From Wyeomyia smithii (lineage: Eukaryota; Arthropoda; Insecta; Diptera; Culicidae): DNA of 64,000 nt. Position 1 is the first letter of the stretch. The number at the start of each line of letters is the position of its first letter. Under the pieces are notes generated by a model. It was not told where the DNA came from. It did not search any database and saw only the letters and a program-made list of their open reading frames with translations. A program made the translations under genes and the position numbers. Location of the stretch: NCBI RefSeq assembly GCF_029784165.1, contig NC_073694.1, positions 35,507,506 through 35,571,505 of the forward strand, written 5' to 3'. Below, in pieces: positions 10,088-21,735 of this stretch.

Positions 10088-10478
10088 TGTTTCCCTAGTC
10101 ACCTTAGTTCGTTCGCTCCGTTTAGTTCGCAGCATGCGAAAGTCTCAGGCATGCATATGTTCGGTTCCTCTCGAGTTGGCGCTGTCTGGTGGCGGGTTTT
10201 GTAAGTTTCCCGTGATGATAAAAGCTTAAGTGATTTCTATATCGAGAATTATGTACGGTGAGCTTTGGGTTCGTTAAGTTTCTTTCCGAGTTGTGCACCG
10301 GTTTTGGCGGAAACTAGCTAGCGAGCTGAACCGATCTGAATTCTTTCTCCGAAGGGATTCAACTTGGACTTGCATAGAAAAGCAGTCTCATCCGGGCAAC
10401 ATTTATCTTGGCGGTAGTCTCCGTAAGGAGTGGCGCTTAAACTACTCGCTTAAGCATGATCGGTTCGCAACGGCTACA
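10088..10478 (+). repeat. 3' LTR
   Basis: Complete 391-bp LTR, TG...CA, read as identical to the 5' copy over the 387 bases available. Host DNA resumes at 10479. Confidence 0.95.
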
Positions 10479-11787
10479 ACAAATCCGACTCCGTCCACAG
10501 AGGCACAACATAGCACCTTTTACCGATACTCTGTGCCACCATTAGATCATTTTGCAATGCACCGATTGGGTCGACCTCTGGCTGTCTCGGTTAAATTTGC
10601 CGGAAAAATACCGTTCCGCAAATAAGCACCGAAATGCAGCGAGAGTAAAACCGTTTCATCCCGAGAGCCAGCAGAAATGGGGTTCGAAATGTGCACAGAA
10701 AATAAATGAAGTCCGCAAGAAACTATTCCTTCCGCTTGCTTCCTCTGCCGGTGTGTAGTGTGAGAAGAAGAATGTCCTCCCACACCCCCCGCAGCAGAAG
10801 CAAGATTGCAGAAGAAATTGGAGAAAATGATAAATGTTTACATTTACCGACGATTTCGTGTTGGCCGCAGCGAAAAAAAGACCATCACCGTTAGCAGATT
10901 GTGTGCTGGAACCTGAGCCGAGGAAGAATCCTGGCAAGGTGGAAAACAGACGTTCGTCATTGGTTCGAATGCCTGATCGCTTGGTCGGTAGCATCCGGAC
11001 AGTTTTCCACCGTTGTCGGTCGGACGTGGAGTCATTTTTCAACCGAGTGGCTTCTTTCACTGGTGCGGCTGCTGGACGGCCGAAGCAACGTTGACAAGTG
11101 GAAGAAATTTCCGCTTTACTTGGCGAGCACTTTGAGGCACGGTTGGAAAAACGTGAACCATGAAGATAAAGTCTTCATACCGATGAAAACACAATTTTCT
11201 TACAGTGCACTTACCGGCAGAAAGCAACTTGATCCGATCTGACAAGAGAAAGAAATTCCTCCAATTCCTTGATAAATTTACCTTGCTCAAACATTTACTC
11301 AACTTCTTAGCTTTTGTACTGCTTCACCCTGGCTCTCCACCCCCACGCTAGTAGCAATTTCAGTCTGTTGACTTATTTCATGCTAGGCTGCTGCTGCCGT
11401 CAGTCAGTCGCTCAGTACAGGATTTACCCCACCTGTCCCCTGTCTCGACTTAACGGTCACATGCCAGTACTGTGAAGGCACGAGGAACAAAGTGCAAACG
11501 GACCTTTTATTCCTGACCGGCGAGAAGAATGGAGCCACTTGGTAGGAAAATATCTAGTTAATAGTGCAATTAAGGTGATTTATTGCTTGATGCTTTTTTT
11601 CTTGCTTTCGATTTCTCGTGATGTACACTTTTAGTATGATAGTGGAATGCTTCCTGAGCATCGTTATCGGTAACTAAATATGTATTACTATCAGTAATGT
11701 AGATTGTACATTGCATAAACTTAGGGCTAATACATTTTATGCAATTGGTGCAAGAACAAATAACTGCCGTTAAAAAAATTAACAAGA
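10479..11787. other. Unassigned host sequence, no recognised gene
   Basis: Comparatively GC-rich flank of the LTR element with several overlapping short frames on both strands, none with recognisable motifs or consistent codon structure. Confidence 0.5.
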
Positions 11788-11954
11788 TAGGGTAGGTGAG
11801 CCAGTTATGGCAAGTGCATCAGTTATGGTTATATCGCATTAGCGCAATAGAACCAGTTATGGCAATATTCCATTAAAACTCCACAGGCCATAACTGGTTC
11901 ATGCCATAACTGGTACATATTTTAGGTATTGCCATAACGGGTACTCCTCCCCTA
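11788..11954. mobile_element. Short palindromic MITE-like element
   Basis: Imperfect terminal inverted repeats of about 25 bp (tagggtaggtgagccagtta... against the reverse complement of ...taacgggtactcctccccta). The core motif ccagttatggc occurs in both orientations about six times within 167 bp. The ends read TA|GGG...CCC|TA, compatible with a TA target duplication. Confidence 0.65.
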
Positions 11955-13346
11955 ATAGCTGGAACCTCTGACAAAACTTATGACAGAACTGATGATTGAT
12001 CCACAAATTTATTTTTTCACCAGATTGTCATAGACGCATAGTGTCTTCAATAAAGTTTTCAGGTTATTTCAAAATAAGAAACTTCGGTTAAGATACTACC
12101 GTTATAACTTGTTTTCCACGTTTTTCCAGATTTTGAAACGTTCAACAAAGTTCAAAGTTCAGTTCGTCCAAAAACGCATTTATTTAACATATTGCAAAAT
12201 TTTTGGGGGTTCTTTCAATTTTACCAGCTTCAAATCTCACCATTCTTCGCAAGTGGTAGTTCATGAGAATACATACATACATACAATACATATACGATGA
12301 GAGAACTTGCTTAAACCTTACTATTGAATGTACAAACTTTTATTTGTAGGAATCCCCCCAAAAGGTAAAATATGTAAAATAACTTTTTTACTTTAAGCGG
12401 TACTAATATCCACCAGAAAAAATTTTCTCTTATCATTTTTTTCATTGGCATAAATCATGCTAAAATCATCCTAGAATCAAAATCTACATTGCCCAAATAC
12501 TGATCTAAACTCAAAATTCGTTTAGTTCAATTTTTACCGAACAACTCTTTTATGCTCCAAAATATCATTTTTAGTTTATTAGGGCGATGCTCGTTTTTCT
12601 TTTTATTTCGAGGCTTTGTGAACCCGTAGAAGTTACCTATGATCGTTCGTGTTTTAAATTTGAAGTATTGAGGTCGCCGCATCAAGTTTCGGCCGTTAGA
12701 GCGTCTCTACAGCAAGTGCTTACTCACAATTTCCCTTTGTTTAGTCGATCAGCCGTTCTCGTTATGTACGTTCTTCGTTTGAGTTTTTCCATACTTTTTA
12801 ACTGTACGTTATATTCAAAAGTACTTAAACATGAGTGACAAGTTTGAGTTTTGCGTGGGATCGGACGTCAACCGCGTCAAAGTCACTGAGCATCGCATGT
12901 CTGATATCACGAAAGAGGCTAGGCGCAGCCTTACATCAGATAACAAAAAGGAAGAAGAGGGAAATACAGCCCATGGAGGACAACTTTACGGCGCAGGGAT
13001 AGCTGACTGAAGGTAAAAAAAATATTAGGGGCTTTATTACTGCGATTCTTATGATTTATAGCATTTTGGAACTTTAAACGCGTTTTTCTCAAAACCATGT
13101 TTTCAAAATCGGCGAGCAGTAGAACTGAAAAAGTTTACATCCGATTGACTTGAAATTTGAACTCTAGCTTCTTCATTAAATTATCTAGTGGAGTACACAC
13201 AATTTTAGCGATTGATTAGCAACAACAAAAGTAATAAACAATTAAATTCTATTTATTTTTTTTTGACGAAAAAAATTTTTTTTTCCAAAGCATTGCCATT
13301 TTGCGAATAAAAATTCTAAAAATATAATCATGTGTACTTCACTAGC
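11955..13346. other. AT-rich sequence with no established gene
   Basis: Low-GC DNA with A/T homopolymers, holding only a small candidate frame at 12831-13010. The part after 13010 resembles an unclassified AT-rich repeat into which the Jockey-like LINE inserted. Confidence 0.4.
12831..13010 (+). CDS. Small ORF, 59 codons, unrecognised
   Basis: Starts at an ATG in good context (TTAAAC ATG AG) and encodes a hydrophilic, acidic and basic peptide beginning MSDKFEF and ending GAGIAD. A possible splice donor (AAG|GTAAAA) lies right after the stop. Composition is more gene-like than its AT-rich surroundings. It could be a fragment of a transposon protein or an exon. No family recognised. Confidence 0.2.
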   Translation: MSDKFEFCVGSDVNRVKVTEHRMSDITKEARRSLTSDNKKEEEGNTAHGGQLYGAGIAD

Positions 13347-13360
13347 AACACTTATGTAGA

Positions 13361-14107
13361 GCAGGTGTACCTCAAGGTTCAGTCTTGGGTCCGGTCCTGT
13401 ACAACATATTCACTTCAGATCTTCCTGATTTGCCTCCAGGATGCACAAAGTCATTGTTCTGCGATGACACAAGCATTTCCGTAAAAGGAAAAAGCCTTCG
13501 TGTCATATGCAGTCGATTGCAGAGAAGTTTAGATATTTTTTCTTCCTACTTGCAAAAGTGGAAAATCTCTCCCAATGCTTCTAAAACTCAAATGATAATT
13601 TTTCCTCATAAGCCTAGGGCTTCTTTCCTCAAGCCAAACAATAATCACGTTGTCAAGATGAATGGGGTTATTTTAAGTTGGTCCGACAAGGTTAAGTACT
13701 TGGGACTAATTTATGATAAAAAACTTATTTTCAAAGAGCACATTGAGAGTATACAAGCCAAGTGCATCAAATATACGAGATGTTTATATCCTCTCATTAA
13801 CAGGAATTCTAAACTTTGTTTAAAGAACAAACTTTTGATTTACAAACTAATTTTTAGACCAGCAATGCTTTATGCTGTACCGATCTGGTCAAGTTGCTGT
13901 TCAACAAGGAAGAAAACGCTCCAAAGGATTCAGAATAAAATTCTGAAAATGATTTTGAAGCGTCCTCCTTGGGTTGGTACACTCGAATTACATAGACTTA
14001 CTGGTGTTGAACCATTAGAAGCTATGTCAAATAAAATTATTAACAATTTTCGACAAAAATCGTTGCAATCCTCAATTGCTACGATAAGCTCTCTTTATAG
14101 CCAATAA
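13361..14107 (+). pseudogene. C-terminal reverse transcriptase fragment (Jockey clade)
   Basis: An uninterrupted frame of about 248 codons entered in the middle of RT. It begins within the conserved GVPQGSVLGP block and continues through an FCDD active-site motif (FADD in most relatives), a KTQ...F motif and VKYLGL, and ends in a Jockey-type C-terminal region (nt 13800-14107). The codon at 13385 is TTG inside the frame, not a start. No endonuclease, N-terminal RT or ORF1 is present, so it cannot function alone. The same family recurs antisense at 50838-51183. Confidence 0.9.
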
Positions 14108-14341
14108 GTTAGCAATTAAGTTAGTTGTAAGTTTACTTCCCCTTTTCTGACAAGTAGGTTTAAATCCCTACGAATGATAAGTCCTAATTGCGAAAGCAAT
14201 CAAATCCTAACAATTAAAATTACAAATTTCTAACAGTGTTGAGAAGTCACCATTTGTGATTGGACACACATACTCATTATTTACTAATATTTATCATAAA
14301 TACTTAAGCTACTAACAAATCCCCCCTTAAAAAAAAAAAAA
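13361..14341 (+). mobile_element. 5'-truncated Jockey-clade non-LTR retrotransposon
   Basis: Flanked by a perfect 14-bp target duplication (aacacttatgtaga at 13347-13360 and 14342-14355) and ending in a poly(A) run (from about 14329), the signature of target-primed reverse transcription. Only the C-terminal part of RT plus a short 3' UTR remain. The intact duplication and open frame suggest a fairly recent insertion. Confidence 0.92.
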
Positions 14342-14726
14342 AACACTTATGTAGATAGTAAAAAAATTGTTTTGGTTATAGGTGGCGTTGGCGCACAACT
14401 TCTACTGCTCGCCGCGGAAGAACTTTAAAAAAAGCGGTTTACGGCAATCGCTGCACAGCCGCCATTTCGTGAAAAAAAATAGCAAAAAAAATTGTTTTCT
14501 ATGCTCCAAGAGTTGCTCAATCCAGTGATATATTATTTATATACCTTACATCTCAAATGTTCTTTTAAAAAAATCATGAAAAAAGTCTTGTTTTTTTGAG
14601 CATTTGGTGGAAATCACCCCTTAAGAGAATAAATCTAACAATGTTTGACAATAGCATGCGTTTCTGAATGGCTGATAACTATTTACAAATCGAAAGAAAA
14701 TTGTAGTTTTTAGTGCCTTTTCGTAG

Positions 14727-14866
14727 AAAACTTCATGTGGCTCGTAATATGTAAGGGATAGAAACATGGTGTTTTCGGTGAAGTTTTTTGTTTTGAGATC
14801 ACCTAAAATTTTCCTAAAGACCTTACGCGTCTATCTCTCACATAATACGAGCCACATAAGGTTTTC
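14727..14866. repeat. Imperfect inverted repeat
   Basis: Arms of about 26 bp (aaaacttcatgtggctcgta... at about 14727-14752 and its near reverse complement at about 14838-14866) separated by about 90 bp. Probably a small palindromic element; no target duplication was identified. Confidence 0.6.
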
Positions 14867-15097
14867 TATCCCACTTTTTGAAGGATCGATCTCCTGTTTC
14901 TCTTTATCAAAATATGCGTGTTTGACATCTTCAATCGAAATGAAAAGATTTCCCGATTCAATCACTTTTCCTATTTTATTACCCCAAACAGCATCAAGGT
15001 GGTGATAAATTCGTGTGATTACTGTATAAGGATTTCTGTATTTCTTTCTCAACAGTTTTCTGTTATTTAAATTTACTGCTACGGTTTTTTGTTACTC
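14834..15097 (-). CDS. Protein-like open frame, unrecognised fragment
   Basis: An antisense frame of about 87 codons, open from a stop just upstream of 15097 to a stop at 14834-14836. It has balanced, protein-like composition (NPYTVITRIYHHLD, KIGKVIESGN, EDVKHAYFDKEKQ). The first codon in the nominal frame is TTG, and no in-frame ATG begins it, so it would be an internal fragment of a larger lost protein. No domain recognised. It abuts the A-rich strand of a T-rich block, so a mobile-element origin is possible. Confidence 0.25.
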
Positions 15098-16411
15098 TGT
15101 ATGGCTCTTTTTCTAGTATTTGTAGTATCCGTTTTTCCAATTACCTTCTGGTGTTTCTGTTTTCTATGTTTATCTACCTGTTTCTCGAGTAATTAGTATG
15201 TATTCTATGTATACTTTTGTTCTATTTTTCTAACGCTTGTTTTTTTCTTGGTTTCCAGTTAATTTTGTCAATCAGTTTCTCAGTCGACACAATTTCGATA
15301 TTGAGCTCCGTTACTTTGTGTTCATAATTTTATGCATATTTGTGAATTTTGTTTTTATGTTTTTTATTTTTTTTAAGATATTCGGTTAACATATTCAATA
15401 CGCTCTTTTACACTGGTGAACACTGATTTTGCTCTAGAGCAAAAATGAGAGATTATACACGGAAACGTTGAATGGTGCGAAACCAGTACAAAATTGTGCG
15501 TTTTTAGCGCAATTGTTGATGTAATTCGGAACCAGTACAATGATTGCGTGTTGGGCATAACGCAATTAATGCTCTAGCGTTTCTCCAATGTATTTGGCAG
15601 CTCCAAACTACTACACCTAAACAGCTTCAACTGGTATCAAGCAGCATTGTAAAGCGAGCGAGAAGCAAAACCATTCTCCTCCTTTCTGCTTGAGGACGAG
15701 ACATATGCTACGCTTTTCAAGTCTTTTGCACACACGCTTTCGAGATACTTTTTCTTCTTCGTCGCTTGAGAAGAAAGCGCGTGCACAGAATGACAAATAA
15801 TAATAATTATTCACAATTTACAAGTGTTGCCATAAAAAATCAGCAACGCTTTTGTGGCTTTGTGGAATGGAGGGTTTTGCTAGTTTTGCTAGTTTTGCGG
15901 TGAAGCTAGCGTTGATTACAAAATGTTGTGAACAGAATTTTGTTTCGTTTTTTTTTTTTTTTGCAAATCATTCAATGACCAAATACGTCGAGATAAATCG
16001 ATAGAGTATTATAGCTATTTAAATCTAGTGAGTTCACAAGTTGTTGTTTGCTGCTTGCACTGCTCCATAAGTAGCAGTCACTAATACACTCGACCTGAGA
16101 AATAAAGTGTCGGTATATGATACATATTCTGATTTCATTCTATGTCAATGTATTCGCAGTACAACTGTTGCATTATGCGTTTCACACATTTATTGTGCGA
16201 TTTCTGTGCAACATTTGTGCGAATCTGGAAGACACAACTATTGTACAAGACTTCAACTTTTGCGTGTAGCTTTTCAACAATTCCTGTAAACTTTAATGTC
16301 CCTAAGGAAGATAACTTTTTCAGATACTTTAATTAATTTCCCCATAATCCAGCGTAGAAACTGGGTTCGTCCCAGCGGGCCGCACTTTGACGCACTTCTG
16401 CATATATTAAG

Positions 16412-17172
16412 TAGGGTCCGGGAATGAAAAATCTCATTTCCCGGGAATTCCCGGAAACCGGGAACGGAATTTTTTTTAGCAAAAATAAGACTTTGAATGA
16501 AGTGTATCAGCAAAAGGTAACAAAAAATTGTTAACAATTTCATTCTCAATTCACATGAAAAACAAATTACAAAAAAAAAAACATATTCAAGTTAACATAA
16601 AAAATTCGTGATCGGTTTTTGTAGCATATTTTTGCAGAGAGGAGGAGTAAGGGTCTTCATGCCGTCAAACAATCGCTTCAGATCCGCTGACAATTTGTCT
16701 TTAAGCTTAAAAATGTTATTTCCTTTTGTAAAACTTTTCTCAAGTGAATCCCCGCTGATGCTAGTTTTCTAAAATGCTTCCAAATCACCGATTACAGCTC
16801 TTGCTACATTTATGTATTTGAAAATTGGTGACCGATTTTCTCAGTTTGTTGAAAAGAAAACTGAGTGTTAGGCAGTCATTGAACGAGGAAAATTTACTGT
16901 TTACTTGAGTGGGAGCAAGCCTATTTGCTATTTTTTTATTAAATATATTTGCTGTACCATTACACAATGCGATTTTTTATAATAAACTGTGTCTCGGATC
17001 TAGTTTTCATTGACATAACCACATTTCAAACCATTTTAGAGTTTATAGTTTATAAATTTTTCGTGGAGCTAGGAAATCCCGAGATCCCGGGAATCCGTAT
17101 TTATGTTCCCGGGTTTCGAGAATCTCGGGAAAAGCTATTTCCCGGGAAATCGTTCTCGGCATTGCGAACCTA
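16412..17172. mobile_element. hAT-type non-autonomous DNA transposon
   Basis: A 761-bp element bounded by a perfect 8-bp duplication atattaag (16404-16411 and 17173-17180). Termini are tagggtcc... and ...gaaccta. The outer ~35 bp align as inverted repeats and share atttcccgggaa. Eight-bp duplications and TAGGG-type ends are characteristic of hAT elements. The interior has short antisense protein-like stretches (about 16650-16967) but no complete transposase. Both ends are rich in cccggg palindromes. Confidence 0.88.
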
Positions 17173-17199
17173 ATATTAAGGGCACCAAAATTCGCAGGA

Positions 17200-17660
17200 A
17201 TGGTTGTCGATCAGTGTCATTTTATTTATCTGCTAGCTTATTTTTATGTTCAATTTGTTTTGTTTTTTTAGGTGATGCTTTTGTTTTATAGCATTTTTGT
17301 TTTCCAATTATTAGCAAAAAACTATCATTCTTTAAATTATATTTAACTCTATTTTTATTTTGGTTTTGCTACTATATTAATGTTTTTGTTTTGTTTCTAC
17401 AGGTTGCTTATTCATCAGATTTTTGTTTTTTTTTTCATATATATTTCCATGTTAATCTATTATGTGCTTTCTTTTGCTTTGTTTCTCTCTGATTTTCTGT
17501 ATTTGTGTCATTTCCTGATTGATTTCTCTGCTCTTTTTTGGGATCACTCTGAGTTTTTTTTCTGCTCTGACATTCTTTGTATTTACTTAGGTATTTTTCC
17601 AGCTCTACAAAGGTTTTGTTGATCAATTTCTTCTCTATCCTCTTTATAACTAAAAGTTAA
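17200..17660 (+). repeat. T-rich repeat block 1
   Basis: Strongly T-rich plus strand with long T-runs broken by C/G. Open frames here encode only F/L/S-rich nonsense. Similar in texture to the blocks at 19.1-20.2, 21.8-22.7 and 23.4-25.1 kb. Confidence 0.6.
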
Positions 17661-17689
17661 ATTATACGAACTATCGTACTCTTGAAAAT

Positions 17690-17895
17690 TCAAGATAAAC
17701 ATTTCTAAAGGTCCTATGTGCTTTCATCGTTTTTCCGAAGTGTCTTTTCATTTTGGTAATGGTTCAGCTTTAGTAACTCTCCCAAGTATGATTTTGGTGT
17801 TTAAAAAGTTGTGGTAATTGAATGAAAGAGGTCGATCAAAAAATCGATCAAAGCAGATAGGACCTTTTGAAATGTTTCTCTAGAATTGTAAAGCC
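17690..17895. mobile_element. ~200-bp palindromic (foldback) MITE-like element
   Basis: The left half (aaacatttctaaaggtccta... from about 17699) is nearly the reverse complement of the right half (...taggaccttttgaaatgttt to about 17882). Complementarity continues inward over most of the element. Target duplication not resolved. Confidence 0.7.
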
Positions 17896-19089
17896 TTGTT
17901 GAAACGCAGAATTCAAAGGGAATACACTCTTTAGGCTACATATGAGCTAGATTTTGCTCAAACTAATCAGTTCACTGGTGGATGGTCATTAGGACGGTTC
18001 TAAGTAAACAGTAGCGGCAGCGGATATCAACAGTAGTAGTGGTAGCAGCGTCACTGGTAAGCAGTGCTGATAAAAGTCATTTTCCCCAACAAAATTCTTC
18101 GAAAATTACAGTCAATCATTCTCAATTTTCACTTCCAATGATCGCAGCACTTTTTCAGATACACTAGATTTTCGTCCTAGTAACGTGCTGTTATACTCAG
18201 ATGAAATAGATCGCGCGCATCGTTGACGGTTACGGAATAAAATTTGACGACAAATCCAACCAAATGATCTTCACTTCAAAGCGAAAAAGAAAAACAAACA
18301 GTCCACTCAACCAAAATGAACCTCACCGAAACACTTTTTCACTGACACTGACCGATGCCTTGACAATCTTCGTTAACTGATGAACTCATTTTGTTGTCTT
18401 GCTTCCATCGCATGAAATATAATGAGGTGTTTTGACAGTTCACTTCCATGTAAAAAGCGGGAAGGGAGAACTCTGAAAGGATTGTAAAAAAATAACGTTT
18501 ATGGATGCTTTTTTTCACTTTCACTCAACAAATATTAACCCTGGTGGTAAGAGCAGCAACACTACGTCTTCCTCTAATAAAATTGCCTTTGTGTAGTATC
18601 TCAAGAAGCTCCACTGTACTTTGACAACAAACAAACGGAGCTGTTGGCAATCGAAGTCTGTCGGCCGTTAAATTTTCACCTTAAAAACAGCTTTCTACTG
18701 TGCTATCAGAAGAGTGCTTGATTCTTACTGCCAGCACAGAGATGTGAACAGCATCATATTAAATAAAAAAAATAAATTGTTCTTGTGAGGACCAATTGAG
18801 TATTAAATTTGAATATTAAATTGTTGGTATTTTATTTATTACACCTAATTTATAATTTAACAGCAGCGGCGGTGGTGGCAACGGCAGCGGAAGATTTTCC
18901 GTTTCAGCTTACGGCTCGAATCGTTTTACTATCGAATTTTCACAACCTGCCGTCTAATTTTTAGTTTGAATTATAGATAGCAAAGCAACGACCGCAAGAC
19001 TGACGTAGAATTACAAAGAGTTGTTCGAGGCTTTGCATACAGACTTTCTGTTTTTATCTCGGGTTTTCAATACTTACCATATCTTATTG
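17896..19089. other. Unassigned sequence
   Basis: Intergenic-looking DNA with short CAG/GGT-rich patches (near 18010-18060 and 18865-18895). No gene or mobile element could be supported. Confidence 0.4.
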
Positions 19090-20160
19090 TTTGTTTCTTA
19101 TTTTTCTCACAGTAGTTTTGCTTTTTCCACTCTAACCTTGAAAACTTAAAAATCGTTTCTTTCTTACCAAGATTTTTTTTTTGTAAATGGATTTTTTCAC
19201 CTCTTGTTTAGTTTTTTACTCGTTATTTTTTTTTTATTTTGGTTTACTTTTTTTCTCGGCTTCTTGCATTTTTTTATTCTCTTAATTTATTTATTTTTCG
19301 TTTTCCAGCTCAATTTTTCTGTTTTTTTTTTATTTCTTTTTTCACTTTTATCTTCGTATATTCTTCTCTTTCGCTTTTATATTTATTTATTTTTTTAGTT
19401 TTTTCTTTATTGTTTTTTTAGTCATTTATTGTTAGTTTTAGCCAACACAACGGCTTTCTGTTTTTTTTTATAGTTTTATAGCTCTGGTTGACTTTTTGGA
19501 TTTTTGCCTACGTTATGTTTTATTTTTACTGATTTTATTACTACTTGGTGGCTTTTCTAGCTCTCATGAATTCTCCTATTTATCACTAACATTTTATCTG
19601 TTATTTTTGTTATCCAGTTTGTGTTATATTTCGATTCGATTTGTATGTTTAGTATTGAATTTTTGTTTTCCGGAACCAAAAACTTTTTGGTTCAACTTCG
19701 CTATTGCTCTGTTTTTTTTTCTTGATTTTCAAATTTGATTCATCTTTTGCTGATATGTTTATCTGTCACCTACTCAACTGAACATATTTTTTAATTTTAT
19801 AATCTGTTACATTTACATTTTTGTTATATTTGTTAAACTTTGATAATTGTTAAGCTCATGTTTTGTCTACCTGTAAATAAGTTCATTTCATTTAATTGTT
19901 GTTTGCTCTTCTCTAGTTATTTTTATCTTTTGTTTCAATGTTTTCCATTTTTCTTGCCTTCGGTATTTAAATTTTCTGTCATCTTATTTCTTTTTCTTGT
20001 TTGCTTATTCTTGGGTTCAATTTTTGTTCAATAGTTTTGCTTATTTCATTACGTTTTGTGTTTTTGAACTTCATATTTTTTCCCCTGCTTATTTTTTGCT
20101 CATACTTCTTCTTCTTCTCCTTTATGTTTTTCTACCTTTTTCTGTTTTCATATATCTTAT
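19090..20160 (+). repeat. T-rich repeat block 2
   Basis: Alignable by eye with later blocks. About 19690-19800 matches 22455-22560 (ggttcaacttcgct...cttgattttcaaatttg...). About 19999-20060 matches 22719-22733 joined to 23377-23428 (gcttattcttgg | gttcaa..., caatagttttgct). The copies are diverged but co-linear. Confidence 0.7.
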
Positions 20161-20188
20161 CCGATAGTACGATATTTTAGTTATATCA

Positions 20189-20263
20189 TTAGCACAGCCA
20201 AGGGTAATGAGGGGAGTGGAAGGGTTCAAACCCCGCTGAGCCTTCGATCTTAGTTTTTTTTTT
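20189..20263 (+). other. Pol III box A/B-like unit with T10 terminator
   Basis: tagcacagccaagg (from about 20190) resembles an A box, gggttcaaaccc at 20222-20233 resembles a B box, and a ten-T run follows at about 20254-20263. No full tRNA cloverleaf was found, so this is likely a SINE or tRNA relic. Confidence 0.3.
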
Positions 20264-20640
20264 CAATATCTGGGTTCTGAATTATTGTTTACTAGAATGG
20301 AAAAAAATTCACCCTCGAGTTTCGGTTAACAGTAGGGTTTAAAAGTATCGTTTTCTCGAAAAAAAAAATCCTCATGCAAATTTCAAATCCAAATTTCATT
20401 TGTTTGGACAAATTTTTGTCAAGAAAACAACTCTCTGGGAAATCCTTTGAGCTCGAAAACTTGATAGCTCCTAAAATTCTTCGAAGTAATTTTTTTAGAG
20501 AGCGCGCCAGTTCTTGTGTAATGAAGCATTTTTGTGTGTTAGGGAATTAGAATTACGTTGTCCATTGATGTGAACTTTTGTAATATATTCCAGTCAATTG
20601 CTATGCGTGTCCCCTTGCAAAATACAATGACCACTATTGT
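20264..20640. other. Unassigned AT-rich sequence
   Basis: No gene, repeat boundary or motif supported between the pol III-like unit and the antisense LINE remnant. Confidence 0.4.
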
Positions 20641-21735
20641 TGAGTGATCAGGTACCTGCACCGACGCGCTCCCAGTCAGGTGAAATATGGTTTATGAAGC
20701 CAATCACCTTCCTAGGATTCAAAGACCAAATCTCTTTAGGCTGTAAACAGCCACTGCCAAGAAACCTTGATCTGCGTTTAAATAATGCACCACAACTGCA
20801 CACAGGTGTTCCGATGTCTCGCTTCCCATATTACCATCCAGTCTTCATTCATACTCATCACTGGCCCTCTTTTAAAAAAGTTCAGTATAGTCAGATGACC
20901 CACAAGATCACCTGACAAGATAGTTTTTGTTCTTTTGAGCCTCAAAGCACTCTTTTCGGCTTCTAGTTGCACGTGTTCGTACAACGGCAGCAGATGAAGA
21001 ATGGCATCAAGTACTTTTGATCGGGTGCTTCTCATTGCTACTGTTATAGCAGTGCACGCAAGTCGTTGAACTTTATCTAGCTTTATTCTAGCGGTGGACT
21101 TTTTGGTTTTTGGCCACCACACTAACGCAGCAAAGGTCAGTTTTGAACGTATAATCGATGTGAATATCCACATCACCATTTTCGGTCTCAAGCCCCACTT
21201 TCTCCCAACGGTTTTGGAGCACAACCATAATGCACTGACCGCCTTGTTGATTGCATAGTCAAGATGTGCATTCCCGTTTAGCTTGGCAGCAAGGATAACT
21301 CCTAAGTATTTAATTTAATGTTCACTGAATGGAATTTTTACTCCTACAAGCTTGAGAGTTTTCAGATTGAATTTCCTCTTTCTAGTGAAAGGTACGATTA
21401 CAGCTTTTGTCGGATTAATGCTGAGACCCTCCTTTATACACCAAGTATACTTCAGAGCCTCCTGCATTCTTTCCGAAACTATGTTGTCGAACTTTCCTTT
21501 TACCAAGATGACTATGTCATCTGCAAAGCCCACAACTTCGAAACCTTTTGCTTCTAAGCTTTTGAGAAGATCGTCCACCACCAAAGACCACATAAGTGGC
21601 GAAAGAACACCTCCTTGCGGACATTCTTTCGTTGCCCTTACCGTAATAGACGAACCTCTCAAATCAGAAGTGATTGTAATGAAGCATAAATTATTTCTAA
21701 GACATTTGACATGCGCTTCGCACGGTAAGCGATAT
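20641..21735 (-). pseudogene. R1/LOA-type LINE reverse transcriptase fragment
   Basis: Reads right to left. It starts inside RT with a LRNNLCFITITSDLRGSS-like stretch near 21700, then the conserved CPQGGVLSPL block, the FADDIVIL active site (about 21530), and a YLGV motif (about 21305). The RT C-terminal region continues to a stop at 20778, with a WWPKT motif typical of this lineage near 21110. One in-frame TAA at 21315-21317 interrupts an otherwise open frame. The 5' half (endonuclease, RT N-terminus) is missing. No poly(A) or target duplication was found. Clade assignment is by motif resemblance. Confidence 0.85.

Larger units (their letters stand above)
1..10478 (+). mobile_element. Ty3/Gypsy LTR retrotransposon, nearly complete
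   Basis: A 391-bp direct repeat brackets the unit. The 3' copy runs 10088-10478 (TG...CA), and the 5' copy occupies 1-387 with its first four bases outside the window. I read the two copies as identical with a constant offset of 10091, which suggests recent insertion. Between them lie a tRNA-Lys-type primer binding site, gag, a -1 frameshift window, pol in the order protease-RT-RNase H-integrase (the Ty3/Gypsy order), and about 3.9 kb of non-coding tail. No third envelope-like frame was recognised. Full length would be about 10.48 kb. The target duplication cannot be checked because the left flank is outside. No strong polypurine tract precedes the 3' LTR; only a short purine-rich stretch (gataatgaag) is seen. 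Confidence 0.95.
14356..16411. other. AT-rich intergenic sequence, partly T-rich
   Basis: 14356-14720 is low-complexity AT-rich. 15053-15370 is T-rich on the plus strand, similar in style to the blocks at 17.2 and 19 kb. 15400-16410 shows no recognisable gene. Confidence 0.4.
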
